From positions 2,046,001 to 2,110,000 of the forward strand of contig NZ_JACBYS010000001.1 of assembly GCF_013408245.1 (NCBI RefSeq): a stretch of 64,000 nt of DNA, read 5' to 3'. Shown here in pieces: positions 41,245-49,056 of the stretch. The position numbers and the translations under genes are program-made. This DNA comes from Duganella sp. 1224. GTDB taxonomy: Bacteria > Pseudomonadota > Gammaproteobacteria > Burkholderiales > Burkholderiaceae_D. The notes under the pieces were generated by a model, which saw nothing but the letters and a program-made list of their open reading frames with translations, was not told the origin of the DNA and made no database searches. How positions within the stretch are numbered: the stretch's first letter is position 1; the number at the start of each line of letters is the position of its first letter.

Positions 41245-43995
41245 TTAGACCGATGCGTCGAGGATAGCGTCCGCCTCCAGCAGGGAAGGAGCACAGAACG
41301 TGCTCGCCACGGGGAGTACAGCCAGCTCGCCCACCGGCACGGCGTGGCCGAACAGGTAGCCCTGGAAGGCGTTGCAGCCGAACGCCTCCAGCTCCGACCA
41401 CTGTTCGCGCGTTTCCACGCCTTCCGCCACCACCGCCAGGTCCATGCTGTAGGCCAGCGTGATGATGGCGCGCACGATGCTGGAGGCGTGGCGCGTGTGC
41501 AGCATGTCGTGCACGAAGGAGCGGTCGATTTTCAGCTGGTCGATCGGCAGCAGCTTCAGGTAGCTGAGCGACGAATAGCCGGTGCCGAAATCGTCCAGCG
41601 CAAAGCCGACGCCGTGGGCTTTCAAGGTGGTCATCTTGGCGATCACGTCGTCCATGTCGGTGGCCAGCATGCTCTCGGTCAGTTCCAGCTTGAGCAGGCG
41701 CGGATCGGCGCCGGTGCGGTCCAGCACCGCCAGCACCTGGTCGACGAAGGCCGGCTGGCGGAACTGGCGGGCGCTGACGTTGACCGCCATGGTCAGGTGC
41801 GCGCTGTCCGCCACCCCCGCCCAGCTGACCAGCTGGCGGCAGGCCGCTTCCAGCACCCAGTCGCCCAGCTCCACGATCAGGCCCGACTTCTCGGCCTGCG
41901 GAATGAACTCGCCGGGGCCGATCAGGCCGCGCTGCGGATGCTGCCAGCGCAGCAGCGCCTCGACGCCGGTGACGCGGCCGCCGTTGTCCACCACCGGCTG
42001 GTAGTACAGCCGCAGCTCGCCGCGCTGCAGCGCATGGCGCAGGTCGGCCTCCAGCGTGGCCGAGGCGTCCAGCGCCACCTGCATGTGCGGATCGAAGAAG
42101 CGGAAGGTGGCGCGGCCGGCCGCCTTGGCCTCGTACATCGCCATGTCGGCCTGGCGCAGCAGATCGTTGATGGTGTGGTGCTCGGCGCCGAACAGCACCA
42201 CGCCGATGCTCGGGGTGCTGCGCAGTTCATGGCCGTCCAGCGTGTACGAGCGGCTGAGCGAATCGAGCACCTTGCCGGCGACGGCGGCGGCGTTGCCCAT
42301 GGCCTGCTGCTGCTCCTGGCCCAGGTCTTCCAGCAGGATGACGAATTCGTCGCCGCCCAGGCGCGCCACGGTGTCGGTTTCGCGCGTCACTTCGCTGAGG
42401 CGGAACGCCACCATCTCCAGCAGGCGGTCGCCCATGTCATGGCCCATGGTGTCGTTCAGCGACTTGAAGTTGTCCAGATCGACGAACAGCACCGCGCCGT
42501 ACTGGTTGCCGCGCGCCGCCTTGGCGATGGCGTGGTGCAGGCGGTCCAGCAGCAGGCGGCGGTTGGGCAGGTTGGTCAGGCCGTCATAGAAGGCCAGGTG
42601 GGCGATTTCCGCCTCCGCCAGCTTGCGCGCGCTGATGTCCATGCGCGTGCCCAGCATGCGCAGCGGCTGGCCGTCCGGCGCCCGCTCCACCACCCTGCCC
42701 CGGCTCTGCACCCACACCCAGTGGCCGGCGCGGTGACGCATGCGGTACTCGGCCTCGAACGAGCGCGAACTGTCGGCCAGGTGCGCGGCCAGCGCCGCCT
42801 CCATGCCAGGCATGTCGTCGGCCTTGACCATGCCGCGCCAGTCGATCACGCCGGTGTTCAGCTCATCGAGCGTGTAGCCCAGCATGGCGGCGGCGCGGCC
42901 GTCCACGGTGCGCTGGTCGCTCACCATATTCCATTCCCACAAACCGAGATTGGCGCCGTTGAGCGCCAGTTCGACTTTTTCGGCGGCGGCGGCCTGCTCC
43001 TCCTCGCGCGCCGCGGCCAGGTCATCCAGCACCTGGCGGCGCCGCTGCACCAGTATCAGGCCGCCGCTGGCGGTCAGGCCGAACACCAGCCAGGCCACGC
43101 CGCAGGTCCAGGCCATGCTGTGCCAGCCGGCGGCGATCAGCGCCTGGTTGCGTCCCAGGCTGACCACCAGCGTCTTGTCCAGCCCCAGGCCGCGCAGCGA
43201 CATGGTGCGCTGTACCACCAGCCGCTGTTCGCCGCTGGGCGCCGCGCCATCCAGCACGGTTTCGGTGCGGTGGCTGCTCTGGTGGCGCACGAAGAACGGA
43301 TCGGGGGTCGCGCTGGGGTTGCGCATGGCGGCCGGATCGGCCGGCACAAACAGGATGCGGCGGCCGCTGTCCTCGGTGATGGCGCTGTTCATGTCCGGCG
43401 CATACAGGGCCGAGCGCATGACGGCGTCGAAGTACTCGGGATTGAGGATGGCGCTGACGGCGCCGTTGTTCTTGCCGTCCGGGCCCACCAGGCCAAGCGA
43501 CAGCTTGATGTTGAACACGCCGGGGGTGTTCTCGTAGGGCTGCGACAGGTACAGGGTGTCCGGGTCGCGCATGTGCTCGACGCGGCGGGTGTAGTTGCTG
43601 TCGTCCAGGCGGCGGTCGCGCAGGTCGTCGTCGGACATGACGATGTCGCCCTTGCGGTCCAGCACCAACAGCGCGCGCACGCCCGGCATGGCGCGCTTGA
43701 GCGACTGCAGCAGCGTGCGGCGGCAGTCGGTGGTGCAGCTGCTGCCGCCGCGCAGCGCGTCGCGCACGCTGTCCAGCGCACTGCGCACGCCCTCCAGCTG
43801 GTGGCTCAGGTTTTCGTCGATGATCAGCGTCTGCAACCGCATGCGCTCGATATTGGAGGTGAGCAGCAGGCCCCGTTCATTCCAGACAAAGTAGGCGATC
43901 AGCAGGCCGCTGAGCACCACCACAAACGCCAGCATCATCCACTCGACCGCGCCGGTACGAAAACCGGACAGCTTCCTGTAACGTTGGACGAACAT
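41245..43995 (-). CDS. Membrane PAS-GGDEF-EAL protein with periplasmic Cache-like sensor
   Basis: The 916-residue protein has transmembrane helices at about 18-37 and 297-315 enclosing a large periplasmic sensor with a disulphide-capable CTTDC (87-91). A PAS domain follows (about 340-460), with GGDEF intact at 547-551 and an RxxD inhibitory site at 538-541. The EAL domain has EALLRW at 679, and NVSARQF, LELTES and DDFGTGYSS are all present. Both synthesis and hydrolysis of c-di-GMP look possible. The ATG at 43995 is chosen because AGGAGGAGA lies just upstream, rather than the ATG seven codons earlier. The gene follows TetR by 87 bp. Confidence 0.92.
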   Translation of the reverse strand: MFVQRYRKLSGFRTGAVEWMMLAFVVVLSGLLIAYFVWNERGLLLTSNIERMRLQTLIIDENLSHQLEGVRSALDSVRDALRGGSSCTTDCRRTLLQSLKRAMPGVRALLVLDRKGDIVMSDDDLRDRRLDDSNYTRRVEHMRDPDTLYLSQPYENTPGVFNIKLSLGLVGPDGKNNGAVSAILNPEYFDAVMRSALYAPDMNSAITEDSGRRILFVPADPAAMRNPSATPDPFFVRHQSSHRTETVLDGAAPSGEQRLVVQRTMSLRGLGLDKTLVVSLGRNQALIAAGWHSMAWTCGVAWLVFGLTASGGLILVQRRRQVLDDLAAAREEEQAAAAEKVELALNGANLGLWEWNMVSDQRTVDGRAAAMLGYTLDELNTGVIDWRGMVKADDMPGMEAALAAHLADSSRSFEAEYRMRHRAGHWVWVQSRGRVVERAPDGQPLRMLGTRMDISARKLAEAEIAHLAFYDGLTNLPNRRLLLDRLHHAIAKAARGNQYGAVLFVDLDNFKSLNDTMGHDMGDRLLEMVAFRLSEVTRETDTVARLGGDEFVILLEDLGQEQQQAMGNAAAVAGKVLDSLSRSYTLDGHELRSTPSIGVVLFGAEHHTINDLLRQADMAMYEAKAAGRATFRFFDPHMQVALDASATLEADLRHALQRGELRLYYQPVVDNGGRVTGVEALLRWQHPQRGLIGPGEFIPQAEKSGLIVELGDWVLEAACRQLVSWAGVADSAHLTMAVNVSARQFRQPAFVDQVLAVLDRTGADPRLLKLELTESMLATDMDDVIAKMTTLKAHGVGFALDDFGTGYSSLSYLKLLPIDQLKIDRSFVHDMLHTRHASSIVRAIITLAYSMDLAVVAEGVETREQWSELEAFGCNAFQGYLFGHAVPVGELAVLPVASTFCAPSLLEADAILDASV

Positions 43996-44008
43996 ATCTC
44001 CTCCTGTA

Positions 44009-44023
44009 TTGAGCATGACTCAA
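44009..44023. promoter_or_regulatory. Short inverted repeat upstream of the GGDEF-EAL gene
   Basis: TTGAG (44009-44013) and CTCAA (44019-44023) form a dyad around CATGA, just upstream of the ribosome-binding site at 43998-44006 and next to an AT-rich -10-like stretch (44021-44030). It could be a small operator. Evidence is position and symmetry only. Confidence 0.3.
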
Positions 44024-44082
44024 TATAATTTCGGGGGAGATTTATTGAAATTGCACCTTCGTATGCAAACTCATACCAAGGT

Positions 44083-44739
44083 TTAGGTTGCCTTTCGCAA
44101 GTTTCTGAGCGTCCCCGGCGCGCTGGCCAGGAACACGTCCAGCTTCTGCGCCACCAGGCGGTCCAGGTCCTCCGGCACCGGCAGCCCGTAGACCCATTTG
44201 CGCACGCCGACGTAGAAAATGGCGGCGTGCAGGCCCCAGATGAATTCGATTTCATCCTCGTACTGTTGCGGCGTTGGATCGGCCACGCCGTGCGCGAAGC
44301 GCAGCTCGGCCAGCACCACGTCGAACACCCGCGCGCGCAGGTCGGCCAGGTAGCGATCATTGATGCCCTGGCGCGTCAACCCGGCAAAAATGAAGATGCG
44401 GATCCAGTCGCTTTGCAGGATCATGTTGGCATACTGCCTGTAAAACAGGTGCAGCCGCCGGGCCAGCGGCCGGCCGCGATCGCGCAGCAGGGCGTCCCAC
44501 TCCGGATTCCAGCGCGACAGGTAGATCACCTGGAACACGCGGTCCACCAGCGCGTCCTTGCTGGGAAAATAACGGTATAACAGTGGCTGCGTGATGCCGA
44601 GCTCGCGGGCCAGTTCGCGGGTGCCGCCGGAAAAGCCGTGCGTGGCAAAATAGCCAATGGCCTTGGCGACGATCTGCTGCTCGCGCTCCTCCGGCGACAG
44701 GCGCCGGACCAGCGGTTTCTTGGGTGCTTTGGAAATCAT
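44083..44739 (-). CDS. TetR-family transcriptional regulator
   Basis: The 218-residue protein has an N-terminal TetR helix-turn-helix (EEREQQIVAKAIGYFATHGF, then TRELARELGITQPLLYRYFPSKDAL, residues 17-63) and an all-helical ligand-binding domain rich in aromatic residues (FYRQYANMILQSDWIRIFIF). The predicted minus-strand promoter (-35 TCGACC at 44774-44769, 17-bp spacer, -10 TATACT at 44751-44746) leaves only 6 bases before the ATG and there is no ribosome site, so the mRNA may be leaderless. It is divergent from a periplasmic binding protein gene. A dyad covering its -35 recurs in a chemoreceptor promoter at 47194-47205. Confidence 0.9.
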   Translation of the reverse strand: MISKAPKKPLVRRLSPEEREQQIVAKAIGYFATHGFSGGTRELARELGITQPLLYRYFPSKDALVDRVFQVIYLSRWNPEWDALLRDRGRPLARRLHLFYRQYANMILQSDWIRIFIFAGLTRQGINDRYLADLRARVFDVVLAELRFAHGVADPTPQQYEDEIEFIWGLHAAIFYVGVRKWVYGLPVPEDLDRLVAQKLDVFLASAPGTLRNLRKAT

Positions 44740-44745
44740 ACGGCG

Positions 44746-44785
44746 AGTATAGTCGCTTTTAATTTATCGGTCGATCACCTATACT
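44746..44785. promoter_or_regulatory. Back-to-back promoters of tetR and the binding-protein gene with a candidate operator
   Basis: The 12-mer ATCGGTCGATCA (44766-44777), with the core dyad ATCG-GT-CGAT, lies in the spacer of the plus-strand promoter (-35 TTTTAA at 44757-44762, -10 TATACT at 44780-44785). It also covers the -35 of the minus-strand tetR promoter. The same 12-mer occurs in the same place within the chemoreceptor promoter near 47200. TetR binding is inferred. Confidence 0.55.
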
Positions 44786-44809
44786 GAATGCTCATCCCCG
44801 GGGACCGCC

Positions 44810-45556
44810 ATGAACCGCAACCGCCGTCATCTTCTCCGCGCCGCGCTGCTGGCCGGCCTGCCCGTCCTCCCCAGCGCCGCGCATGACGCTCCGTTGACGC
44901 TGGTGGTGATCGACCAGATGCCGTGGGCCGGCCACGACGCCGCCGGCCGCCTGCGCGGCGTGGCCATCGATCTGGCGCGCCAGCTGTCGTCGCTGACCGG
45001 GCGGCCCATCGTGCCGCGGGCCGTGCCCTATGCGCGCGCGGTCGCCATGCTGACCAGCGGCGGCGCCGACCTGATGATGGCCATCGACGCCAGCACCCGG
45101 CACGACCTGCCGCCGCCCCTCGCCTCGCTGGGGACCGAGGACATCATCCTGCTTGGCCGGCCCGGCGCGGGCTACGCCCGGCTGGACGATCTGTGCGGTC
45201 GCAAGGTGGGCCTGCTGCGCAGCGCCAGCTTTTCCTCCGCGCTGCGCGTGCTCTCCTGCCTGCAGCGCTACGAAATCAACAGCTACGAACAAGGCCTGCG
45301 CATGCTGCGCCAGGGACGGCTGGACGCGATCGCCGGTGTGCGCGCCACCACGGACTTCGCCATCCGCCATCTCGCGCTGCGGCAGGACGACTTTGGTCCG
45401 TTGCTGGTGGCCGGCCAGGCCGACATCGTGCTGTACCTGGCGCCGCATGCCGCCACGCCGACACTGGCGGCCAGCCTGCGCCAGGCCTGTGCGCAACTGC
45501 TGCGCGAAAAGCAAATACCGGCATTGCTTGCGCAATACCGGCATCTGCCCGACTAG
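44810..45556 (+). CDS. Periplasmic amino-acid-type solute-binding protein
   Basis: The 248-residue protein has a Tat-like or Sec signal (NRNRRHLLRAALLAGLPVLP) and a bacterial extracellular solute-binding family 3 fold: LRGVAIDLARQLSSLTGRP, AVPYARAVAMLTSGGADLMM, GRKVGLLRSASFSSAL and LRMLRQGRLDAIAGV. No ABC permease or ATPase gene is adjacent. A Cache chemoreceptor gene converges on it with an 8-bp gap and appears to share its promoter motif, so the protein may deliver a ligand to signalling rather than to transport. Ligand unknown. Confidence 0.85.
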   Translation: MNRNRRHLLRAALLAGLPVLPSAAHDAPLTLVVIDQMPWAGHDAAGRLRGVAIDLARQLSSLTGRPIVPRAVPYARAVAMLTSGGADLMMAIDASTRHDLPPPLASLGTEDIILLGRPGAGYARLDDLCGRKVGLLRSASFSSALRVLSCLQRYEINSYEQGLRMLRQGRLDAIAGVRATTDFAIRHLALRQDDFGPLLVAGQADIVLYLAPHAATPTLAASLRQACAQLLREKQIPALLAQYRHLPD

Positions 45557-45564
45557 GCCCGTAC

Positions 45565-47154
45565 TCAGCTCAGCAGCAACGGCCGCCGGCGCGGCGCGCC
45601 GGCCGGCGCCAGGTGGAACAGGTCCACGCACTGGGTCAGGTGACTGGCCTGGTCCTGCATGCTGCCGGCCGCCGCCGCGGCCTGCTCCACCAGCGCGGCG
45701 TTCTGCTGCGTGACGGCGTCCATCTCGGTAATGGCCTGGTTGACGTGGCCGATGCCGGTGCTTTGCTCGCGCGAGGCGTCGCTGATGGCGGCCATGATGT
45801 GCGTCACGCGTGACACGCTGTCCACCACCTGGTCCATGGTGCTGCCGGCCTGCGCCACCAGCGACTGGCCGGCGGCGATGCTGGCCACCGAGTGGTCGAT
45901 CAACTGCTTGACCTCGCGCGCGGCGCTGGCGCTGCGCTGCGCCAGATTGCGCACCTCGCCGGCCACCACGGCAAAGCCGCGTCCCTGATCGCCGGCGCGC
46001 GCCGCCTCCACCGCCGCGTTCAGCGCCAGGATGTTGGTCTGGAAGGCGATGCCGTCGATGACGCCGATGATGTCCGCCACGCGGCCGGAAGCGCTGTTGA
46101 TGTCATCCATGGTGCGGATCACGCGGCCGATCACCTCCCCGCCCTGCTGCGCCACCTGCGCCGTGGCCTGCACCAGCTGATTGGCCTGCTGCGCGCTCTC
46201 GGCGTTGTGGCGCACGGCGACGGTCAGTTGCTCCATCGACGCCGCCGTCTCCTCCAGCGAACTGGCCTGCGTTTCGGTGCGCGCAGACAGATCCAGGTTG
46301 CCGCTGGCGATCTGGGTCGAGGCGGTGGCGATGGTCTGCGCGCTGCCGCGTATCTCGCCGATGGTATCCGCCAGATTACGCTGCATGGTGTCCATGGCGT
46401 GCAGCAGGCTGCTGTCGTCGCCGGCCCGCAACGCCACCGGCGCGCTAAGGTCATTGGCGGCGATGCGGTTGGCCACCGCCACCGCGTATTCCGGCGCGCC
46501 GCCCAACACGCGGCTCAGACTGCGGTTGATGGCGCCCGACACCAGCAGCAGCACCGTTCCCGCCGCCAGCAATCCCAGCGCGGAAGTCAGCAGCGAACGG
46601 TGGAAGTCGGCCTCGATGTCGTCGGTGTAGACGCCGGTCAGAAACACCCAGCCCCATGGCTGGTAGGTGCTGATGCGCGCCAGCTTGGGCGTGGCGTCCC
46701 GCTGGCCGGGCCGCTGCCACAGGAAGTGCACGAAGCCGCTACCCTGCGCGGTGCCGGCGATGCGCGCGAACTCGCGGAAGATGTAAACGCCGTCGGCATC
46801 GCGGAAGTCCAGCATGTTCTTGCCGTTGGCGGCGGGATTGCCGGGATTTTGCAGCACCGTGCCATCGGTGCCGATCAGCGACACATAGCTGTCGCCGGCG
46901 TAACGCATGCTGTCCAGCGTGACCATGGCGCGCCGCTGGGCGTCGGCCAGGGTGGTCTTGCCGCTGCCGGCTTCCGCCGCATAGCGCCGCACCACGTTCA
47001 GCGCCGCGTCGTTCATGTCGGTCAGCGCCTGCTGCCGTTCTTCGAAGCGGATGGTGCGCAACTGCAGGGCGTCTGCCACCGCCACGCCGGTCAGGCATAA
47101 CAGGCTGCAGATGACCGGCAGCCACAGTTTCTGTCTAAAAGTCAGCTTGCGCAT
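45565..47154 (-). CDS. Methyl-accepting chemotaxis protein with single Cache sensor
   Basis: The 529-residue receptor has transmembrane helices at about 10-28 and 188-208. The periplasmic sCache_2 domain between them shows [35 protein letters not shown] and [19 protein letters not shown], the classic small-Cache sequence that binds short organic acids in other receptors. A HAMP-like region and a signalling domain follow (tip [23 protein letters not shown]). GGAGA precedes the ATG. Its promoter carries the 12-mer also found between tetR and the binding-protein gene. Confidence 0.93.
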   Translation of the reverse strand: MRKLTFRQKLWLPVICSLLCLTGVAVADALQLRTIRFEERQQALTDMNDAALNVVRRYAAEAGSGKTTLADAQRRAMVTLDSMRYAGDSYVSLIGTDGTVLQNPGNPAANGKNMLDFRDADGVYIFREFARIAGTAQGSGFVHFLWQRPGQRDATPKLARISTYQPWGWVFLTGVYTDDIEADFHRSLLTSALGLLAAGTVLLLVSGAINRSLSRVLGGAPEYAVAVANRIAANDLSAPVALRAGDDSSLLHAMDTMQRNLADTIGEIRGSAQTIATASTQIASGNLDLSARTETQASSLEETAASMEQLTVAVRHNAESAQQANQLVQATAQVAQQGGEVIGRVIRTMDDINSASGRVADIIGVIDGIAFQTNILALNAAVEAARAGDQGRGFAVVAGEVRNLAQRSASAAREVKQLIDHSVASIAAGQSLVAQAGSTMDQVVDSVSRVTHIMAAISDASREQSTGIGHVNQAITEMDAVTQQNAALVEQAAAAAGSMQDQASHLTQCVDLFHLAPAGAPRRRPLLLS

Positions 47155-47185
47155 GAGGGTCTCCGTTGGCGAATTCAGGCAACCA

Positions 47186-47214
47186 ACTTTAATTGATCGA
47201 CCGATTATTTACAA
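47186..47214 (-). promoter_or_regulatory. Promoter of the Cache chemoreceptor gene with the shared 12-mer
   Basis: On the minus strand -35 TTGTAA (47214-47209), a 17-bp spacer and -10 TAAAGT (47191-47186) precede the gene. The spacer contains ATCGGTCGATCA (47205-47194) ending 2 bp before the -10, the same position as in the binding-protein promoter at 44757-44785. The start site would be near 47179, leaving a leader of about 25 bases. Confidence 0.55.
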
Positions 47215-47317
47215 TCATTATGGCCATGCCATATCGGAATATAGGGCATGCCATTTGGTGGGTTACCAAGCGCCGGCGGCGATGGCAAAGTGATTGCACA
47301 AGCCAAAAGGAGCACGC

Positions 47318-48598
47318 ATGAAAACAAAATACTGGGTCTGGATTGCCGGTGTGCTGGTAGCAGGCGCGGCGGCCGCCGCCGCGTGGGTCATCCAGCCGGC
47401 CATCGCCCCCATTCAGCCGCCGGCGCCGAATGACTTCGACAGCGCCAGCGTGGCGCGCGGCGCGCGGGTGGTGGCGCAGGGCGACTGCATGGTGTGCCAC
47501 ACCGCCGCCGGCGGCGCGCCTTACGCCGGCGGGCTGCCGCTGCGTACGCCATTCGGCACCATCTACACCACCAACATCACGCCGGATGCGGCGACCGGCA
47601 TCGGCAACTGGTCGCTGGCCGCATTCACGCGCGCGCTGCGGCATGGCGTGTCGCGCGACGGCCACCTGCTCTATCCGGCCTTCCCCTACATTCACTACAC
47701 GCGCATGTCCAGCGCCGACATCACGGACGCCTACGCCTACCTGATGACGCGCACCCCGGTGGTGGCGCGCGCGCCGGACAACGACCTGCTGCTGCCGCTG
47801 CGCTTCCGTCCCCTGCTGGCCGGCTGGAACCTGCTGTACCTGCATCCTGGCCCGGTGGCGGACGACCCGCGCCAGAGCGCCGAATGGAACCGCGGCCGCT
47901 ACCTGGTGGACGGCGCCGGCCACTGCGCCTCCTGCCACAGCACGCTGGATCCGATCGGCGGCGAACGCAGCCCGGCCTTCAGCGGCGGCAACATCGACGG
48001 CTGGGACGCGCCGGCGCTGACCGCGCTGCTGCAAACGCCGAAACCATGGAACCGCGAGCAGTTGGCGCTCTACCTGCGCCATGGCTGGTCGCCGGAACAC
48101 GGCGCCGCCGCCGGGCCGATGGGCCCCGTGGCGCACAGCCTGTCGCAAGTGCCGGAGGCGGACACCAACGCCATCGCCACCTACATCATGTCGCTGCAAA
48201 AGCCGGCCGCACCTGCAACGGCAACGGTAACGACATCCGCACCGGCACCGGCGCCGGCCAGCGCCATGGTGCAGCAAGGCGCCGCCCTGTTCGCGGGCGC
48301 TTGCGCCGGCTGCCACAGCGCCGAGGCGCCGATGATGAGCACCCGTGGCCGTCCCTCGCTGGCCCTGAGCAGCGCCGTCACCGGCGAGCGCCCGGACAAC
48401 CTGATCCAGGTGGTCCTGAACGGCATCCCCTGGAGCCACACCGGCCAGAGCACCTTCATGCCGCCCTTCGCCGCAGCGCTGACCGACCAGCAGATCGCCA
48501 GCATCGCCGCCTACGTGCGCGCCGACATCGGCAAACGGCCAGCCTGGCCGGAAGTCGAACGGCGCGTCAACAAAATCCGCAAGGAGAACCAACAATGA
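47318..48598 (+). CDS. Three-heme cytochrome c subunit of a molybdenum hydroxylase
   Basis: The 426-residue protein has an N-terminal membrane anchor or signal (WVWIAGVLVAGAAAAAAWVI) and three c-type heme sites: CMVCH (57-61), CASCH (203-207) and CAGCH (329-333). It resembles the cytochrome subunit of membrane-bound aldehyde and alcohol dehydrogenases, which takes electrons from the catalytic subunits and passes them to ubiquinone or the terminal oxidase. An Ala/Pro/Thr-rich linker separates hemes two and three (295-316). AAGGAG lies 5 bases before the ATG. The stop overlaps the Fe-S subunit start (ATGA). Confidence 0.92.
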   Translation: MKTKYWVWIAGVLVAGAAAAAAWVIQPAIAPIQPPAPNDFDSASVARGARVVAQGDCMVCHTAAGGAPYAGGLPLRTPFGTIYTTNITPDAATGIGNWSLAAFTRALRHGVSRDGHLLYPAFPYIHYTRMSSADITDAYAYLMTRTPVVARAPDNDLLLPLRFRPLLAGWNLLYLHPGPVADDPRQSAEWNRGRYLVDGAGHCASCHSTLDPIGGERSPAFSGGNIDGWDAPALTALLQTPKPWNREQLALYLRHGWSPEHGAAAGPMGPVAHSLSQVPEADTNAIATYIMSLQKPAAPATATVTTSAPAPAPASAMVQQGAALFAGACAGCHSAEAPMMSTRGRPSLALSSAVTGERPDNLIQVVLNGIPWSHTGQSTFMPPFAAALTDQQIASIAAYVRADIGKRPAWPEVERRVNKIRKENQQ

Positions 48599-49056
48599 GT
48601 ACCCTGATCGTCAACGGTGTCCGCCACACGCTGAACATCGATCCCGCCACGCCGCTGCTGTACGCGCTGCGCAACCAGCTGGAACTGAGCGGCGCCAAGT
48701 TCGGCTGTGGCATGGGCCAGTGCGGCGCCTGCACCGTGCTGCTGGACGGCCAGCCGGTGTTCGGCTGCATCACGCCGGTGTCCGCCTGCGAGGGCCGGCA
48801 GGTGCGCACCATCGAGGGCCTGGGCAGCGCCGACAAGCCGGGCAAGCTGCAAGCCTCGTTCATCAAGCACCAGGCGGCGCAATGCGGCTATTGCATCGCC
48901 GGCATGGTGATGCGCGCGCAGTCGCTGCTGGAGCAGCATCCGCGCCCCACCGAAGCGCAGATCCGCCAGCACATGGAGCCCAACCTTTGCCGTTGCGGCA
49001 CCCACATGCGTATCATTGCCGCCATCAAGGAAGTGGCGGAAGGAGCCAAGGCATGA
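48595..49056 (+). CDS. [2Fe-2S] subunit of a xanthine-oxidase-family hydroxylase
   Basis: The 153-residue protein has a plant-type ferredoxin cluster (Cys38, Cys43, Cys46, Cys58 in FGCGMGQCGAC and FGC) and a second helical cluster domain (Cys97, Cys100 in QCGYC; Cys132, Cys134 in LCRCG). This is the small subunit of IorA/aldehyde dehydrogenase type, which carries electrons from the molybdopterin subunit to the cytochrome. It has 4-bp overlaps with the genes on both sides, so the three are made in step. It has no signal of its own and probably travels with the Tat-exported large subunit. Confidence 0.94.
   Translation: MSTLIVNGVRHTLNIDPATPLLYALRNQLELSGAKFGCGMGQCGACTVLLDGQPVFGCITPVSACEGRQVRTIEGLGSADKPGKLQASFIKHQAAQCGYCIAGMVMRAQSLLEQHPRPTEAQIRQHMEPNLCRCGTHMRIIAAIKEVAEGAKA

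Noticed and set aside
40762..44028. A 1088-codon open frame on the plus strand
   Set aside because: It is the antisense shadow of the bestrophin and GGDEF-EAL genes, with no domain-like sequence.
44760..44775. ACCGATAA on the minus strand as a FliA -10 element
   Set aside because: No TAAAG-type -35 lies at the right distance on that strand, and the same holds at the second copy near 47200.
44775..44785. CACCTATAC as a third FixJ-type site
   Set aside because: It shares only the half-site with 35330-35340; the GTAT partner four bases on is missing and the sequence is explained by the -10 TATACT.
47204..47222. Fur-box-like sequence (13 of 19 consensus positions) upstream of the Cache chemoreceptor and cytochrome genes
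   Set aside because: The left half matches poorly and the genes have no evident iron link. AT-rich promoter DNA is enough to explain it.
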